NCBI RefSeq assembly: GCF_000972845.2 | Contig: NC_040018.1 | Coordinates: forward strand, 9,459,157-9,523,156 | From: Larimichthys crocea | Lineage: Eukaryota > Chordata > Actinopteri > Sciaenidae | Length of the DNA stretch: 64,000 nt | Direction: 5' to 3' | Notes under the pieces: model-generated | Database searches by the model: none | The model's input: only the letters and a program-made list of their open reading frames with translations | Told to the model about the DNA's origin: nothing | Shown: piece by piece, positions 22,065 through 37,400 of the stretch | Numbering within the stretch: the stretch's first letter is position 1 | How the letters are laid out: the number at the start of each line of letters is the position of its first letter | Translations under genes and position numbers: made by a program

Positions 22065-25000
22065 ATGTACACATATAACAGGTTTATTTTAATACTTTTA
22101 AAATATTTGTACAAAATACACTGTTCTCCCTTTATAATGTGTTTATCTGAAGACGCATCTTACTGCAAAAGGTCAACAGATGTGCGTTGTTAATTTGTAA
22201 TAATTGGATGGGCTGTTAATATTATTGCATGCTGAAACACCATTATTGCATAATTCATTCCTTTGTGGGCTTCGGGGTGGTTGAGTTATCCATTACTGTA
22301 ACTGCCTTTCCCCTTCAACTGAACCAATGTTTCTGGGAAGGTGTCGCTGAAAAATGATAATAAATATGATCACCAAGTTAGGGATGAGAGACAGAGCAGT
22401 TTGGTGGTTTATAATTCGGTCCGAGTTTCCTCTGTCTTGGCAAAAAAAACCCAAAGAAAACAACAAAAGTTTGATAAACCTGAGGAGAGTTAGTAACTGG
22501 TGGAAACAAACACTCACCAAAGTTCAGAGGTTAAAGCAATGCTGCCCTCTTAATGTTTCATCAATGTTATTACTCTGTTACATACATAAAAATTTCGGGA
22601 AGAATATATTGGCAAAGGTTCCTTGAAATGGAACAGTGGTTCTATACAAGAGGAAAGAAGAGATACACGAGATCATAATTAGAGGCAGTGGTTTTCTCTT
22701 TTTTAACTCTGCCTTTCCTGACCTGTAACACTGGGTTAATTCAATTGGCAATACAACCCGTCATGTCAGTCACTCATGCACATACGGACAAATGCACACA
22801 CACACAAACACACACACATACATACGCACAAAACACATACACGCAGCTCAGTCATTCAATTCAGATACACAGCGAGATTTCTGTATGACAAGACAAAGAT
22901 AGAAAATCAAAGTGTTGAGAGGTTTCCTCAACATATTCGACAAAGAAAAAGATGCCATCGGAATAACTGCTCGTCTGTTTTTAAAACAGTATAGGTTGAG
23001 ATATAAAAAAAAAAACAACAACAACAAAAAAACATTTTAAAGAAGGATTTTTTTTGTTTGTTTTTCAAAAAGAGAATTTTATAAAAGTGATGACTGGCAC
23101 TGTTTGGGATCCTGTGATTACAGGGACACCCATGAGGCTACATAATCAGGTACTTCGTTTTGGAAAAAAAAAAAAAAAAAAAAAAAATCGGGACAGAAGT
23201 GGCTACCATCGCCGTGACAACTATACAATCACATGCACTGGTTTTGGCGAAAGTGAGTGCTGATGAATATGAATGAGCGCGATCAGCCTTTTGGGAAAGC
23301 ATGGCAACAACACAACCGGTTAACAACAATAAATCCTGTACCTTCACCTAACAGATTGTGGGGTCTGATTCACAGCAGGCAGTTTCTCAGAGGAATGCAC
23401 ATAAATAGGTTTTTAAACTACAGGGCGCTGCTTTGCCAGAGTAAGACAGAGCTAAACTCACAAAACAGAAGAACTACATTATTAGGCAGCCAACAGGGCA
23501 ACACAACCAGTAACACACAATCCATTTCACAATCATAACTTGAGACTGGATAAAATGTTAGTATATTGATTAATTAGAAGTTAAGCTTAAAACCATCTTT
23601 TTTTAATGAGCTGTGCTAACACATAGTTTCTGCTTTGTGATGGATGAAGGGATAGTTTTTGTTCTGCTTACAGAGTGAAAAAAACATGCTTTTTGATTTC
23701 TGCATGCAGTTTGACGGTATGTTGAACGGTGATCTTATCATAGTTGAATTACAGGAAGTCGAGATCAAGCATCAGTGCCTCTTAAAAGCAGCAAATTACA
23801 CTGTTTTCCATGCACGTAAAACCTGCAGCAGTTACACTGTGGTTAAAGCTTCTAGAAGTGTTTCTAATGTTCTGCCCCCTTCATAGGGAGGACAAACACC
23901 TCTCAATACAGAACAACACCACATTTAAATATTATTTGTGTAATTTAATTTACACATTTTGACCATGTCACAAAAGACTGCTTGTTATAAACAGCAGATC
24001 TGCTGTATGGAATTGGAATATATTGTACAGGTGTACGTAATAAAGTGCATATCATTGTTTCAGTGGATACAAAATGCATTTTACTGAATACATTTGTGCT
24101 CATGCACAGTTTCATGACTCCAATTGTGGGAGTCAGCAGGGATCCACAGTAGATTTTTACCCTGAACCTCTTCTGGGTTAATCTGGTCCTGATATCAACA
24201 AAAACTGGCTCTGAAGTTGGATATCAAGATGGAGTTCAACCAATCAGCTGTCCAGTGTATTTTGTCTAATTTCAAAGAGAAGCTGCCATTTGGCATCCAT
24301 AAACTCAGCCATGCTAAGCACTCAGTTCAACATACCTTCAAACAGCGTACAGAGAAACAACAAAGGTGTCCAAAGAGTTTGTCTGACTCTGTGTTAAGCA
24401 GAAAAAAAGAAAGAAAATCTCTCCAAAAACAAGCTGTTCCTTTGACCCGATTACTGGTTACACAGGGGCACAATGTCCAACCTCAACAGAACAAGGCTTC
24501 AAATGACACGAGAAAACTTGAACCTATATATCTGTTAGCATTGATGATAAGGAGTAAAAATTAGGGATAAAATTGTCCATGGAGTGTTTTTTTTTTTTTT
24601 GATAGCTAACATCAAGCTGCTCTTGGCTGTGCTTGGTCCCAACAATCCCTTCTTGTGTGCCCTCGACCTTCACAGCCTTCCTGAGGAGGTTAGGGACAAA
24701 ACTTAAAAAACAAAAAAATACAGGTACATGGGGAGGACAACACCACCCAAAGAGGGAAAAATTACAGTCCTTCCTTTCTTCCTTCCTTCTAGAGTGAAAT
24801 ACAACAGATCATTTCAACAACCATTAAAATAACCAAATACAACCAAACAGATAAAATAAGCTTTTTTGTGTGCTGCGAGGCTTGTTCATCCATAGATTTG
24901 GAGGCGATTAAAGTGCGTGTCGGTCACTGTCAAAACTGTCCAGTGAAAACTGTTGTTTGTTCTCTCGTCACATCACAGAAAGGAGACACAAACAGATGAA

Positions 25001-25416
25001 TGGCGTGATTATCTCTTCATTTGTATCCCTCCTTTCCTCCACAATTGTTCCTCTTTTTTTCTCCTTCTTGCTGAGCTGAGGTCTGTTCTCCAAAAATCTG
25101 GAGTGATGCACCTTAAGACACTGCAAAAAAAAAAAAAAGGTCCATCTACAGAGCTCGCTGGTATTGACTCTTAAAACTCTTATTTTCCTTAAAACTCAAC
25201 AAAGCAAATATCCTTAAAAACGTAATATTCTGAAGAACATCATGGACACATTGGAAATGAGTGGAATTATGTCACCTTTTAAAATAGTTTTTTTAAGGAA
25301 AATACAGATTTCAAACTCAATACTAGACACAGAGCATTGTTAAAGATGGATTTCTGTGCAGCAGAGAAAAATATGCTGGTTCTGGGCATCATAGAAACAG
25401 TACACAGAGGCCGTGG
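22065..25416 (-). other. rasa3: Probable rasa3 3' UTR
   Basis: Follows the rasa3 stop on its strand. No splice-supported exon or gene lies in it. An AATAAA signal in an AT-rich context (minus strand, 22088-22083) would give a 3.3-kb 3' UTR. The extent is inferred; earlier signals could be used. Confidence 0.4.
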
Positions 25417-25492
25417 CTAGATGGAGTAGGTGGAGCTCCCAGACTGCTGGCGGATGTAGCACTGAAAACTCTTGTCTCCAATCGGGTGCTCC
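25417..25492 (-). CDS. rasa3: rasa3 exon 24: C-terminus
   Basis: [20 protein letters not shown] then TYSI and TAG. Confidence 0.96.
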
Positions 25493-28400
25493 CTGAGAAA
25501 AGAAAAAAGCAGAAGGATAGTGTTCATTCGTTGGCAGGAGGTTACAGAGTGATTTCTGGACAAAGAATTAGAACATAAAGTATTCTCTGTCAGGATTATT
25601 AGGTTATGAGCAGAGCTGGAGGCCAATATAAATAAAGGACCTGAACCAAACGCTAATATGACTGTGCTGAAGGGAAAATCCAGGAAACAGCTGAGAGTGG
25701 AGGTTAAAGTTAAGATGTTAGAGTTGAATGTTAAACAGTGCTAAATTAACCTGCAACATTGTGCATGTTTAATTGTAGACTGCATGACTGCACCACCTGC
25801 TGGCCCACAAAGGAATTTGTTTGGTACTGAACTAGATTTTACAAGTTTCATACGTTGCAGTTTTCCTGCAGTTCTCTTTCATTGACAAAACTCGAAGCAC
25901 AAATCAATAAAACAGACCACGTACTGGCTGCCTATCTTTGTCTTCTTAAACTTGTCACGTTTGTACTTGGTGTGCTGCTGCTCCAAAGTTTGCACGGCCA
26001 AAACAATCTGTTTCAGGGTTTTGTAGGTCTCCTGGGGGTCATCGATGACAAAGCTGGAGTACTCCTCCTGTTCGGGCCCGTCGTACACGGACTTACTGCC
26101 ACAGGCCTCTGCAGGGGGAAGACAGGCAGCGGAGTGAGAGGCAGAACAAAGAGGAGCAATGAAAATAAACATGGAAAATATGCGGGTGTACACGTGCACG
26201 CTCTCAAACACTCTCGTCTGACCTTGCATCTTGATCAGTTTGGTCATGTACGTGTTGAACAGGGAATAAATCCTCTCAGTCTCTCTGTCTCCATCCACGT
26301 CCAGCTGGATGTTTGCTGGGAGGCTACTGAAAACACATGCATGCAGGACAATGAGAGAGTGGAAAAGGAACAATAAGAACCTGATGCTGGACAGATTTTG
26401 AGATCTTTACCCAGTGCAGGGAGTACACCCAGGAGCTGTGTCTGCTGAGAACTTGCAGCAGAGCCAGTGGCCGTTGAGGTAGGCTGAAGGATGGTAGGTG
26501 CTTAAGCGTTTGCGGTTGCACTGGCTGACTTTGGTCAGGATGTCGATCCAGTCACGTGCCTCGACGCAGTTGTTGGCCTGGATGTAGAGTGCGCGCTCTG
26601 GTTGAATAACCTGGAACATCTGGAGGAGGGAAAATGGGACAGGACGTGAGGAAAGAAGCTAAATAGCTGTAGGGAGTGATTTGGGCCCAAATGTTGAAAG
26701 CTCTACATAGTTCGTGGGGGTTGCTGTGTGGGGTCCTTACATTTTTCATCTTGAAAGACTCCTCCTCGAGCCTCTCCACAGCCAGAATGTTCTCTATGGG
26801 AATGCTGCACAGAGCGCCCTCACCTGGAGATAAAAGGAAGTACATCAGACATGAGAAATAAAGTGTAAGAAGAAAAGGAAAGAAATGTGTAAATACATTT
26901 GTTAACTTAAAGTCTATTGCTGTAACTCAATCCCATACTTCTCAAAGCCTGATACTGTGGAAAAAACTGAGACGACTGCACCACCCCCAAAACTCTGTCA
27001 TCTGTCACTCTACTGACTGAACAATTACAATACCTAACTTCCAGTTGTTTTTAAAACACTGGTATGCACCCTTTCACCCTTACGTAGTTAGTGTCACGCC
27101 TCTTCCGTCAAATGTCTCACTCCCACAGAAAAGTGTAGGTGATAGTTTGAAAACATCTGGTATATAATCCAAAATCTATAGTTTACTGTTTCTGCAGTTA
27201 CTATACAAACATACATACAGTTTTATACGAACAGAAATGTCACAGCATGTTCACTGCCAGACTTAAAAAATAACACTGCCAATTAAACTTCATTAAATTT
27301 GCTTAAACTTAATCTTTCTTAAATAAATTTTACCATCTGTGAGCAGCTCCTGTCTGTCCTAACAGCGTCCATCAACATCACAAAGGAATGCAGAAATGTT
27401 ATTCGTATGTTTTGGCCAGAGATTGTTTGGATGCAGCGCAGACACATTTTCTGCTCTGTAACTTAATCTCCACCACATGTGTCTGAACGCACGCTGTGTT
27501 CAGACTAAACGTACATTCAGCAGATTCTCACCCTCCTGCTGATTCTTACACAAGCGCCCACAATGACATAAACAGATGAGGAAACAACGCGACCGTAAGA
27601 AGATCCCGAGGAACCTTTGACCTCACCTTTGGTTTTGTGGTAAGTAAACTCATGGTTGGTGAGGCGAAACCATCTCTTCTTGAAGTTTTTCATTCCAAAG
27701 CGGTTTCTCCCTTGTGCTCTCTTTATCATAAATCTGAGGGGGAAAAACGGGCGAGAGAAATTCCACTTAAAACTTTGACAGATCAGCTCGTGTTTCACAG
27801 AAAACGTTTTTAATATATCACTCTACTTGTATTTGTCTGGCACAAGGCTGCAGTGCTAAAACAGTGCAGTGCAGAGTGTAAATGAACTACTTCACATAAA
27901 TCTATCAGTAACCACCACTTCATTCTGGTTAAAGGAACCCTGTGCAGTCAGTAATCCACATTTATCATTCCATGTACATGCTCGTCTTGTTTTCTTCACT
28001 GCTGTACATGTAAAACCGTCAGTACAGCGATCATAGAGCTGACAGTCTATGAGTCAAAAGAAGATGGGTCAGCAGCAAAGGTAACAATGTTTGTGCATGT
28101 TTTACCCCATTACTTAGAGACCGTGCAATAGTCATTACTGACTTCTTTCCAAATCGTAACACAAGATTTTAGACTGATTTCCGTCACTGGTTCACATTAA
28201 TTTTTTTGTCTCTTTCAAAATGCAGAGACTCAGAGCTAATCCAGCTAATCATGTAATGTCATATTTTCCCATCATGTGATCGTAGACGGGGAGGATTTTC
28301 TAAACATTCTTTGTTAACGAGTTAAAGGACTTGACCCGAGAAACACTCAGTTATTCAATAGAAAGATCAGCAATTGTTTTAATAATCTGACATCTGTTTT

Positions 28401-31400
28401 AGTCGTTTTTAAACAGCATATATCTGATTCCAGTTCCTCCAATATGAGGAAATTTTACTTTTTGTGGTTTCAAACACTGTAAACTGAATTTCTTTGGTTT
28501 TTGCACATATAAAATAAGAATTGTACAGAGTTAGATGGGCTTGTTTTAACTATTTTAAACATTTTATAGATGAAATGATTAATTGATTTATTGATAAAAT
28601 GACCAACAGATGAATCAGTAATGAAAGTTATGAAAATAATAATAATAAAGGTTGTAGCCTTTCAATGAATTCAATTGAAACTTTTAGCAAGGATGATCAT
28701 GTATTTTTTTTACTTTTCAAATTCTAAGTTTGATTTTGAACGCAGAGCTTCTTGGCTTGCAAAAGTCTGCTTGCTACCTCAAAGAAGTTTCCCATCTCTA
28801 AATTAATTTTCACACTGTAATAAAACAAATGGAACCAGTGGGCGCCTGTAACTCAAAATCAATCTAAAACATGATGGTATGCTTTGGAAAATGTTCCAGT
28901 ATTTCTTGTTAATGGGCCAAAACATGTAAAACCACCGGTATGGTCCTTTCAGGGAGAGTAAACACCAGGATGTCTTTGTTTTAGAGTTTGAGGGCCGTAG
29001 GATACTTGGAATATGAAGCACCGGGGTAATAAACACCAAAGTTACTACTCTCCCACAGGAAAACTTGTACTCTTTACACACTACTGAGCCGTGCTGGTGC
29101 TGGTTTCACATTTGCCATAACGCCTGGAGCTGTGCTGGAAACTCTACTGTGTATGACAGTGATATGGTCACAGTCTGGAGGAAGGGGGATAAAGGGTCAG
29201 GATGCGGGCAGATATGAGATCCCAGAAATGTTTGTACAGTAACCAACCCCTGCATGTCTGGCATGGAACGAGAAGGGCTACCAGCACTAGTGACGCCTCT
29301 TAGGTAAGCAGGCTTAAAGGTAAACACTTTACTTTATACCATCACAGTCACTGTATGCATCCGTCTACTTCCAGGAGGATGCAGCAGATTCAAGTCCATC
29401 ACAGTGTCAGACAGTGTAACAGTCTGCTTGATAGAGCACTTATGTAGAGGCCAGATATAAAGTAAAGTGCAGCATCTACAGCAGCGCATGATGTTGGTGG
29501 GAGAGAGAATGGCTGGCCTGGTTCGGAGGGGGTGGGGGGATTACAGTGCACACACAGGGGGTCACAAGGGCAAAAGCCTTTATATAGAGAAGCTCTTACC
29601 TGCCCTTCGTGCCTTTTGACCCCTTCCCATCAACCCTCTTTATAGTGAGTTTTACACTCCTACGCCCGGTAGCAGAAACAAAAGAGGGTGGGGATGTTGA
29701 TGAGCGAGACGCTGGCACCACTACTGTCAACTGGAAACTGTCCTCCCCGTTTACAGCCTCATTAGAAATATCATCAAAACAACAGCCCATCTGTTGTTAG
29801 AAAGGGCTCAGTTTACAGTCTCTTAATGTAACTGTTCACTTGGAGCAGACCACGAGGGGTCAAACATGAAACGGTAAAGGTCCAGCTCCACTCCAGTGAT
29901 AACTTAAAGTACTTGACTTTGACTATTTGGGAAATACACTTATTGTTTCGAGAGTTGAGAAGATTGATACCTGGCCAGGAGCCTGAATTATATCCAACCA
30001 GTGGAGATACCAGGAAGTTACTAGCGTCAGGCAAGCAATGAAATAGCATGGTGTTAAACAGAGAAAGACCGTTTTTAAACTTATTTTGTAATGAGCCACA
30101 CATCCTGTGTTAATCAGCGATTAGTGATCTTCTACCAATGCAGACTAGTGGTTTCCTCCTGTTTCCAATTATCGGTGGCATGAAGAGTGTTATTGATCTT
30201 CTCATAACTCTGCAAGAAAGCAAATATTTCCCAAAATGTCGAACATTTTCTGCTAATTATTTGTTTATAATATGAGTCTGGACAGTTCAGATTCCATCGT
30301 CAACCCAACCGCCTTGTCTAAAACTAGAAACAAGTGCCAACACAACCTTAATAAAACATCGAAGCTGCTTAATTATCAGTAAAACGGACGCCACAGTAAC
30401 ATCCACAGTACAGAAGACAGTTTCACTACGATTACAAAATTTTCATTCTATAAATTCTCTACAGTAAATGAATCTAATACCACATGTGTAGGACTTCTTA
30501 ACAGTGGAACTGAGAGGGCTTACATTTAGTTTTAGTTTTATTTTGTTTTTTCACATTCCCTGAATATCATTTGAACAATAACTTACCCCTCTTTGAGCAT
30601 GATCGGTGTTTCAATGCTCTTCTGATCCCATTTGCCGGAGGTGGAGATCAGGTCCAGGAACTGTGGAGGAAGTAACAGATGTCATATAATAACATATTTC
30701 ATTACACATTTATCAGAGTTTATCTTCATCAGATGTGCAAGACAAAAAAAAAGAATATTTGCTTGTGTGTACACAAGATGGCAGAGATTTAGTGTGTGTA
30801 ATAAGAGGAGATGGCGAACACTCACATTCTTCACAGCGTCCGCATATTTCTGCTCATTGAAGTAGTCATAAAACGCAGCCATGTAAGACTCTTTGAAATT
30901 GGCCTTGAAAGGGAAAAAAAAGCATGAAGAAAAAAAGAGAGAAAGATCTGACTGAGTTCAACGTTTAAGACCTAAACACATATAAAGTCCAGTTTAGTCA
31001 CAGGAAGGAAAATAAAAATATATACTTGAATAAGAGAAACTCACAGATTTAGACTTAGCGAGACTTCCCAGGGTCTGGATCGTCTTGGAGATGAGGGTGA
31101 GAGTTCGAGAGGTGGCGGGATCCTAGTGAGAGAAAAAAACATGAAATATAATAAAGCAGCTGTCCCATCTGACCACATCATAAAAGCACCATATTAAAAA
31201 AATGAAATTCAGTCTTTAGTCATATAAACCAAAGAATTACTGCTTGCAAAGTCAAGAATAAACTCTGAGCCTCAGCTTTTTTTAAACGCCGACCGGCACC
31301 AGGCAAAAATGGGAATAACTAACAACGAGGTGAGTTATAATCAAAAGCATTTTTAGCACAATATTTCCAGCAGCACTTGGTATGGTTATTAATAGTGTGT

Positions 31401-34400
31401 TTTAATAATCAGACTCACTGGATGGTGCGGCCGTAGATGAAACAAGTTTGGGGAAAGGATAGCCGGAGCGAAGAAACGCAGGAATATGAAACTGCTCACT
31501 GCTGTGTACCGAACATCCTGATCCACTGAAGGGAGAAAAATAACAAAAAAAGATTTATCTTTTCTCACACCCTACACTCAGACACTACATATGCAGTCTC
31601 GATAAAAAGGTTTGTTCAAAGACTGAGATGGTTATTCATATGAAACATTTAAATAAGTTTGGTACTTGAAGAAATGAGGTGAGGAGATGACGAAAAAATC
31701 CTTTTATCAGGATAAACTGTAGACTTGTTTTGCCCCCGTAGATATGTTATTTGAAACCATAAAGAATTGTTTATACTGCATAATATTTATTAGAATATAT
31801 ATATTATAAGAAGATGCACATTTCATAAACCATGTGGGATGAGCCAGGTGTTTGGCTTGATACAGATACAACAACAGACATCACAGCTTGTAACTCCTGT
31901 CACTGCAGCACCCTGTGGCTGCCAACAGGGGGCAGCACAGTATATAACACTGGCAGCACATACTCAACAGTCCACACATAACCATAATAACTGTGTAGGA
32001 GGCTTAATTGTTTTCAGGTTTGACACAAATGGCAGAGCACAAACAGTGTCCTTGGACATCTCGAACATCCTGTTCTTTATTGTTCATATCCTGTTCATTA
32101 TTAGCAGCTTGCTTTCATTCTTCCATCTCCCGCAAGTCGTTCAGTAGGCGAGTTACCTTGGAAACGGGTGGCAGCGGACTCCCTCAAAGAGAAGAAGATG
32201 TCACACATGACAGTGGGACAGCGAATGCCGGAGGTGGTGATGACGTTGAAGATGCGGTCTACGTAATGACGAAGATTTTCCTGAGGAAAGGGGAGGCGGG
32301 GCAGATGTGTCAGATACCAACACAGCGACCAAACGCAAACAAACAAACACAAACACACACTCCTCTTCGTACCCTGTTCGTCTCCAGGTTCTCTGACTCT
32401 TTGAGCTTGACCGGGTCGATTTCACAGGGTTTGTGTTCCGTGCAGATCTGCAAAAAGATTTCATAACCGATTTAGCAGAAATATTCTTAGTGCTGCTACA
32501 GAGAAAGATGTGACATGAATGAAATGAAGAAATAAAAAGAAGACATGTGATTAAAGAAAAACAAACATGGAGGTACTGCAGTGTCGTACCTCATCTATGA
32601 TGGGTTTGAGTGTGACTTGCAGATAGTGCATTCCCGCCAGCTTCATGGTCTCATCGATGCACTTGGAAGTCAGAGAGTTTCCCCGGAAAATGGTGTTAGG
32701 ATCCCTACACAGAGTGAGCGTGAGTACAAATCAAAAGCTTAATGAACAACATGATTTCAGTTTAATAGATTACATTCCTGTGGCTGCACATACTTTTCAA
32801 ATACAAATCAAAATGCTAAGCTAGTTGATGTCCGAACTGAACCCGATGACCTAATTTTCAAAGTCACTTTAATTAATAATCTGCTAGTGATTCAAGAATA
32901 GATGTGGGCCTCGTTCAGGAAAAAATTCATATGGGTCAACATGGAAAATTTCAACATCTTCTTCTGCTGTGGGAGATGAGTTTATGCAGCTGGACTCTGA
33001 GGCACAACATTAACTGAACTGTGACAAATATTGTGTCCTTTGAAGTAAAAAAGATGCGATGAGACACTCACTGTGTGCGGTTGACTTCAGCGTGAGCGAT
33101 CGCGCTAATGAAAGGCACGATCTTGCCATAGTGAAGAAAAAGACGCACAAGGGGGATGGCCGCTTCCTGTTTCTCCCGGCACACCTCCCCCAGAATGTGA
33201 GCCGTGGACGCTGACACGGGCTGAACAAGGGAGGAGCAAACGTGTAGTGTAAAGCTGTTGACGGTATAAGATTCTGCAGATGGGAAACCGAAATAGGTCC
33301 AAGCAGTTTATGTACACTTACCTCGACGTTAGCGGAGTGCAGCAGTAGATCTCTGAGGGGAGTGTAATGTTCGGACGGGAAAACGTGGTCCTCAGTGTAA
33401 ACGATGTTCAGACGCAGAGAGCCGAGCTCTTCCACCTTCACTGACTTCCCTCCGTTCTCCCTGGGCTGGAGAAAGTACCTGATGAAGAAAAAGGCAGACA
33501 AGAGCTTAGATCGGACCAATGGGATCATCTCGATGATTGGATTTTGATGGAAATTGAAGGGGTGATGTGTGACAACCGTCTCCACATTTTCAGAATGAGA
33601 CTGATAAACACTGATAACACTGCTAAAGCATTTGTCTCAAGCTGCACTAATCAATAGTTTTATATCAACAATAACACAAAAATTTAAATGATGTGAAAGG
33701 TGTTGCTGGCAATGACGAAAAATATCACCCAACTCTGCAGTATCCCACAACAGTGCAGTGCTTTTCAGCCTCTTTTAGGTTATTATTTTGGTTTTACAGC
33801 CACAGCTTTGTTTTCAGCAGCTGTTTTCAGTGAAAACGCTCTAAAAACCCAACACCAGACACAATTAGGGCCCAGCAACTAACTTAGTGGAGCATTAGCA
33901 GCTAAAGCAGCAGATAGTTCCCTTGTTAGTTGTTGGCGGAGACTAAAACCAGAGCTGAAAACAGAGAGAGTTATGGACTCACATACTCAGATGGCCAGAA
34001 ATACAACACCAAATGAACTACATGGTGTGTAAATAAGCAACTTTTTAACTTATCAGTGATCAGATGTCAATGATGTGTTTACAGCTTGTTGCTGTGCCCA
34101 AAAGAACACTCAATGAAGGCTTGACTGTGTCATTACAATCTAAAAAATGGTCTTTCTGGATGTGTTCTCATTCAATGTAAGGGAATGATTATTATCCTGT
34201 GAAATGGACTGTACTGACTGCCCAATTCTTATTCTCTTTGTTCACATTTCAAAAGCAGTGCTGCCATCATTCATGGAGGCAAAGTGTTGAGTTTTCCAAA
34301 GGAAACATGTAGTCGGAGGCAAAATACAAAACCAGGCTCTGTTGGTCAGCAATGCTGGAAAATCACATTCATGCTCAGCGAAATCTACCCTGGTTAAATA

Positions 34401-37400
34401 AAACAATCTTTAAAGAAGGTCTGTTGTCAATGTTGATACTTGTTGCTATGGCTCTGCTGTTGCTAAGGCAACACATACTCAGAATGTCAATGATAATGAA
34501 ATCAAACCCACCCAGCCCCAGCAGGGGTACAGCGGAGTACTTGTTCATTGGAAAAACCATAAAACGAACCCGAGATGATTGACGGGCCACGAGGCGACTG
34601 TGTGAAAAGAGATGATGTGATGTGTGAGTCATGTTCCTCTCACCATGCGTCGTGAACCCCAGCCTGACCCAGGACCCGGAGAGGAACACGTACGCCGCCC
34701 AGGAACTCGTCCCCGAACTTCAGGTTGCTGGCGTTCCACAGATCCACCCTGGACACAAACCGCAGAACACAGTTCAACCATGGGAGGAGCTTTAACGACA
34801 CCACGTTCAGCACTGACTCTGACACACTGTCCTTTAAGACAGATCCTAACTCACCTCAGTGCCAGCTTGTCAACATCCTCTTCTTCAACATCAAACTGTC
34901 GCTTTGTGTAACTCAATGGCCGTGTCACCTGGACATGGACACAGAGTAAACATTTAGCATAAACCATGTAAAAGTCAGCATTTCCTCCTGACATGCTGCA
35001 GGCAGTGGTGCAGTGCTCTCTCAAAAATGGTCCAGCAGTATTTGTCCATTATCCTGCTGCTTGACTTCAGGGAGTGAGGATCATTATGAAATCAACGAGG
35101 ACACTGAAGAGATGCAGACCTTTCAATAAATACTGACACAGACGAGTTAAATAACTATATTTATGCCATTTATTCCATACTCCATCCACTCAAGAAAATG
35201 GGACAAGTATGTCATAAATTCAGCTCACAGAAAACTAGTTTTATTTTGTGACTTCTCTAATGAACTTTTATCACATTATGCTGTTTTCTAAACATTCTAG
35301 ACGAGTTACTTGCTTTGAACAGTTTAAAAACCGTAAAACATTGAATTATTTTAAATTGATTTTGTGAAGCGGGAAATGGGCCATGGCCGGATTACACTGG
35401 ATCTTGCCAAATCCCAATCCATTTTAACCCCTGCCGAATGCTGACTGAGGTGCTGATAAGCACTACACCACTCGCTGCACGGGCATCTACATCCTGAAAA
35501 ATAGGCTAGAGGAAGCTGATATACAACAATGAGAGTAGAAGTGAAACTATTTGTTGATTACAGCTTCTCAAATGTGTTTTTTTTTTGTCATCTATGATGG
35601 TAAATTTAACATCTTTGTTGAATAAAACAAACAAAAATTTTGTTAGCATCTTAGCATCTAGGAAATTATAATGGACACATTTTCAACATTTCTAGACAAT
35701 AACTGGCAGATTAATGAATAACTAAATCATAATTAGACTGCAAAGCACATGATAGCATTTAGCAGTGTGGGAAAACCTGATTTTCTTCAGGCATTTGCAC
35801 ATTATTTTGTTGAAATTAGTAAAAATGTAAAAATGAGCCCTATCCAAAGTAAACCTCTACATTCACTATCTTACAGATCTTGAGGAACAGGAATTATCAG
35901 AGATCAGAATGTGGCAGGATCTGTGCGAGTCTGGAGCAATGAGAAATTTGAAACAATAAAAAAAAAAAAAAAAAAAACAACCACATGACAAGAAAGTGAT
36001 TGATAGGCCTGTGTTTTGTGTGTGGACATGGCCCTCTGTGTGTGACTCAGAGGGGGGGGACAGGGGGGGCTGCAGGCAGAAATCACCACAGGGTATGCAG
36101 GGTCTCGCTCATGTGGTCGGGAATAAATGAGACGGTTTTGTCGGATAGAAATCAATGGGCCAGATTGTTTGGTGGTTTGTCCGAATCAATCATACTCTTG
36201 TCCTGCTGTCTTCTAGTGCTGCAGCGGGAAGGCCAAGGAGGGAGGGGCGACACAAAAATGTCAGAGCGGTGCTGCTGGTGATCGAGGGTTAACGAGGGCA
36301 GAGTGAAAGGGAGTTTGTGTGTGAAAAATATCTATTAATATAAACTCATGAATATAACTGATTGTAAATGTTTTTAAAGAGGCATGCATGGAAAAAATAC
36401 TGCTAATGTTTGTGCTTCCAGTTGTCTGATTTGTTAATTTTACTAATATCACATGGACAGTTATAGTAGTAACGGTATGAAAAGGAGTTTGTCTGTTTGT
36501 GTGTCTAAAAATATTAACTAATGAAATAAATATTAACTTTAACATGTCAAGAATCAGACAAATTACATATACAGCAACAAATACAAGTAGCGTTCCCGGT
36601 TGTTTTTCTCTGAAACCAAAAGTTATAGGTGCGGTACAAATACCTCCATAAGCTTTTAGACTAAAAATATGAATCTAAAAATGAAATAAAAACCCCAAAA
36701 TATGCCAACTAGTTTAGCTGAGAGATATTTTTACCTTGTTTTTGAATTAGGTAGGCTAGCTAATGTTATTATTAAGTATTAACAAGAATTACTGTCTACA
36801 AGAAAATGGTATAGGACAGACCCGCCATCACTGGAAGACTGGATCAGAGTTATGGGCGAAATCCACATTATGGAACAACTGACGTATAAAGTAAGGATTC
36901 AAGAGGATCAATATCACCGGAAGTGGGAGAAATGGACTGAATATGTAAAAATGACAGGACAAGGACCATCACATTGACATTTAAAAAAAAAGAAGGATCA
37001 AAACTGTAGAAGTATGGTAATCCAACATGTTCTATGTTCTACTTTATGTTCTTAATGTTTATGCATTGGTAAAGAAAAACAATAAAAAGAAAGTGTCAAA
37101 AAAAAACAAGAATTACTGTCATGTTTTTGTAACTCAACACAGTTGTGACTACTGATGCGATAAAGGCAATGGAAACCAACATTTTAAAATGTAGGAACCT
37201 GAAACAAATTCAGGTTTCAGCTGGTTAGTTGCTCAACATTTCAGAGCTTTAGTGCTGCTAACTGGGTTTGTGACTGGTAACTGTATAACTTGTGTACTGC
37301 AGCCTATGATAAATAATAGACCGGAGGAGGTGAAGAAAATGTAGTAACTGGAAAACCACAAACCACAATTGCAGACAGAACCTTATAAAAAGAATATGAT

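Larger units (their letters stand above)
27734..30586 (-). other. rasa3 intron 18
   Basis: 2.85 kb. Holds MITE-like remnants (28340-28650 and 29925-30000) and no exon. Confidence 0.65.

Noticed and set aside
25855..26376. 173-codon plus-strand ORF
   Set aside because: It lies antisense to rasa3 exons 22 and 23, whose protein is clearly recognised; a shadow.
32008..32466. 152-codon plus-strand ORF
   Set aside because: Antisense to rasa3 exons 13 and 14.
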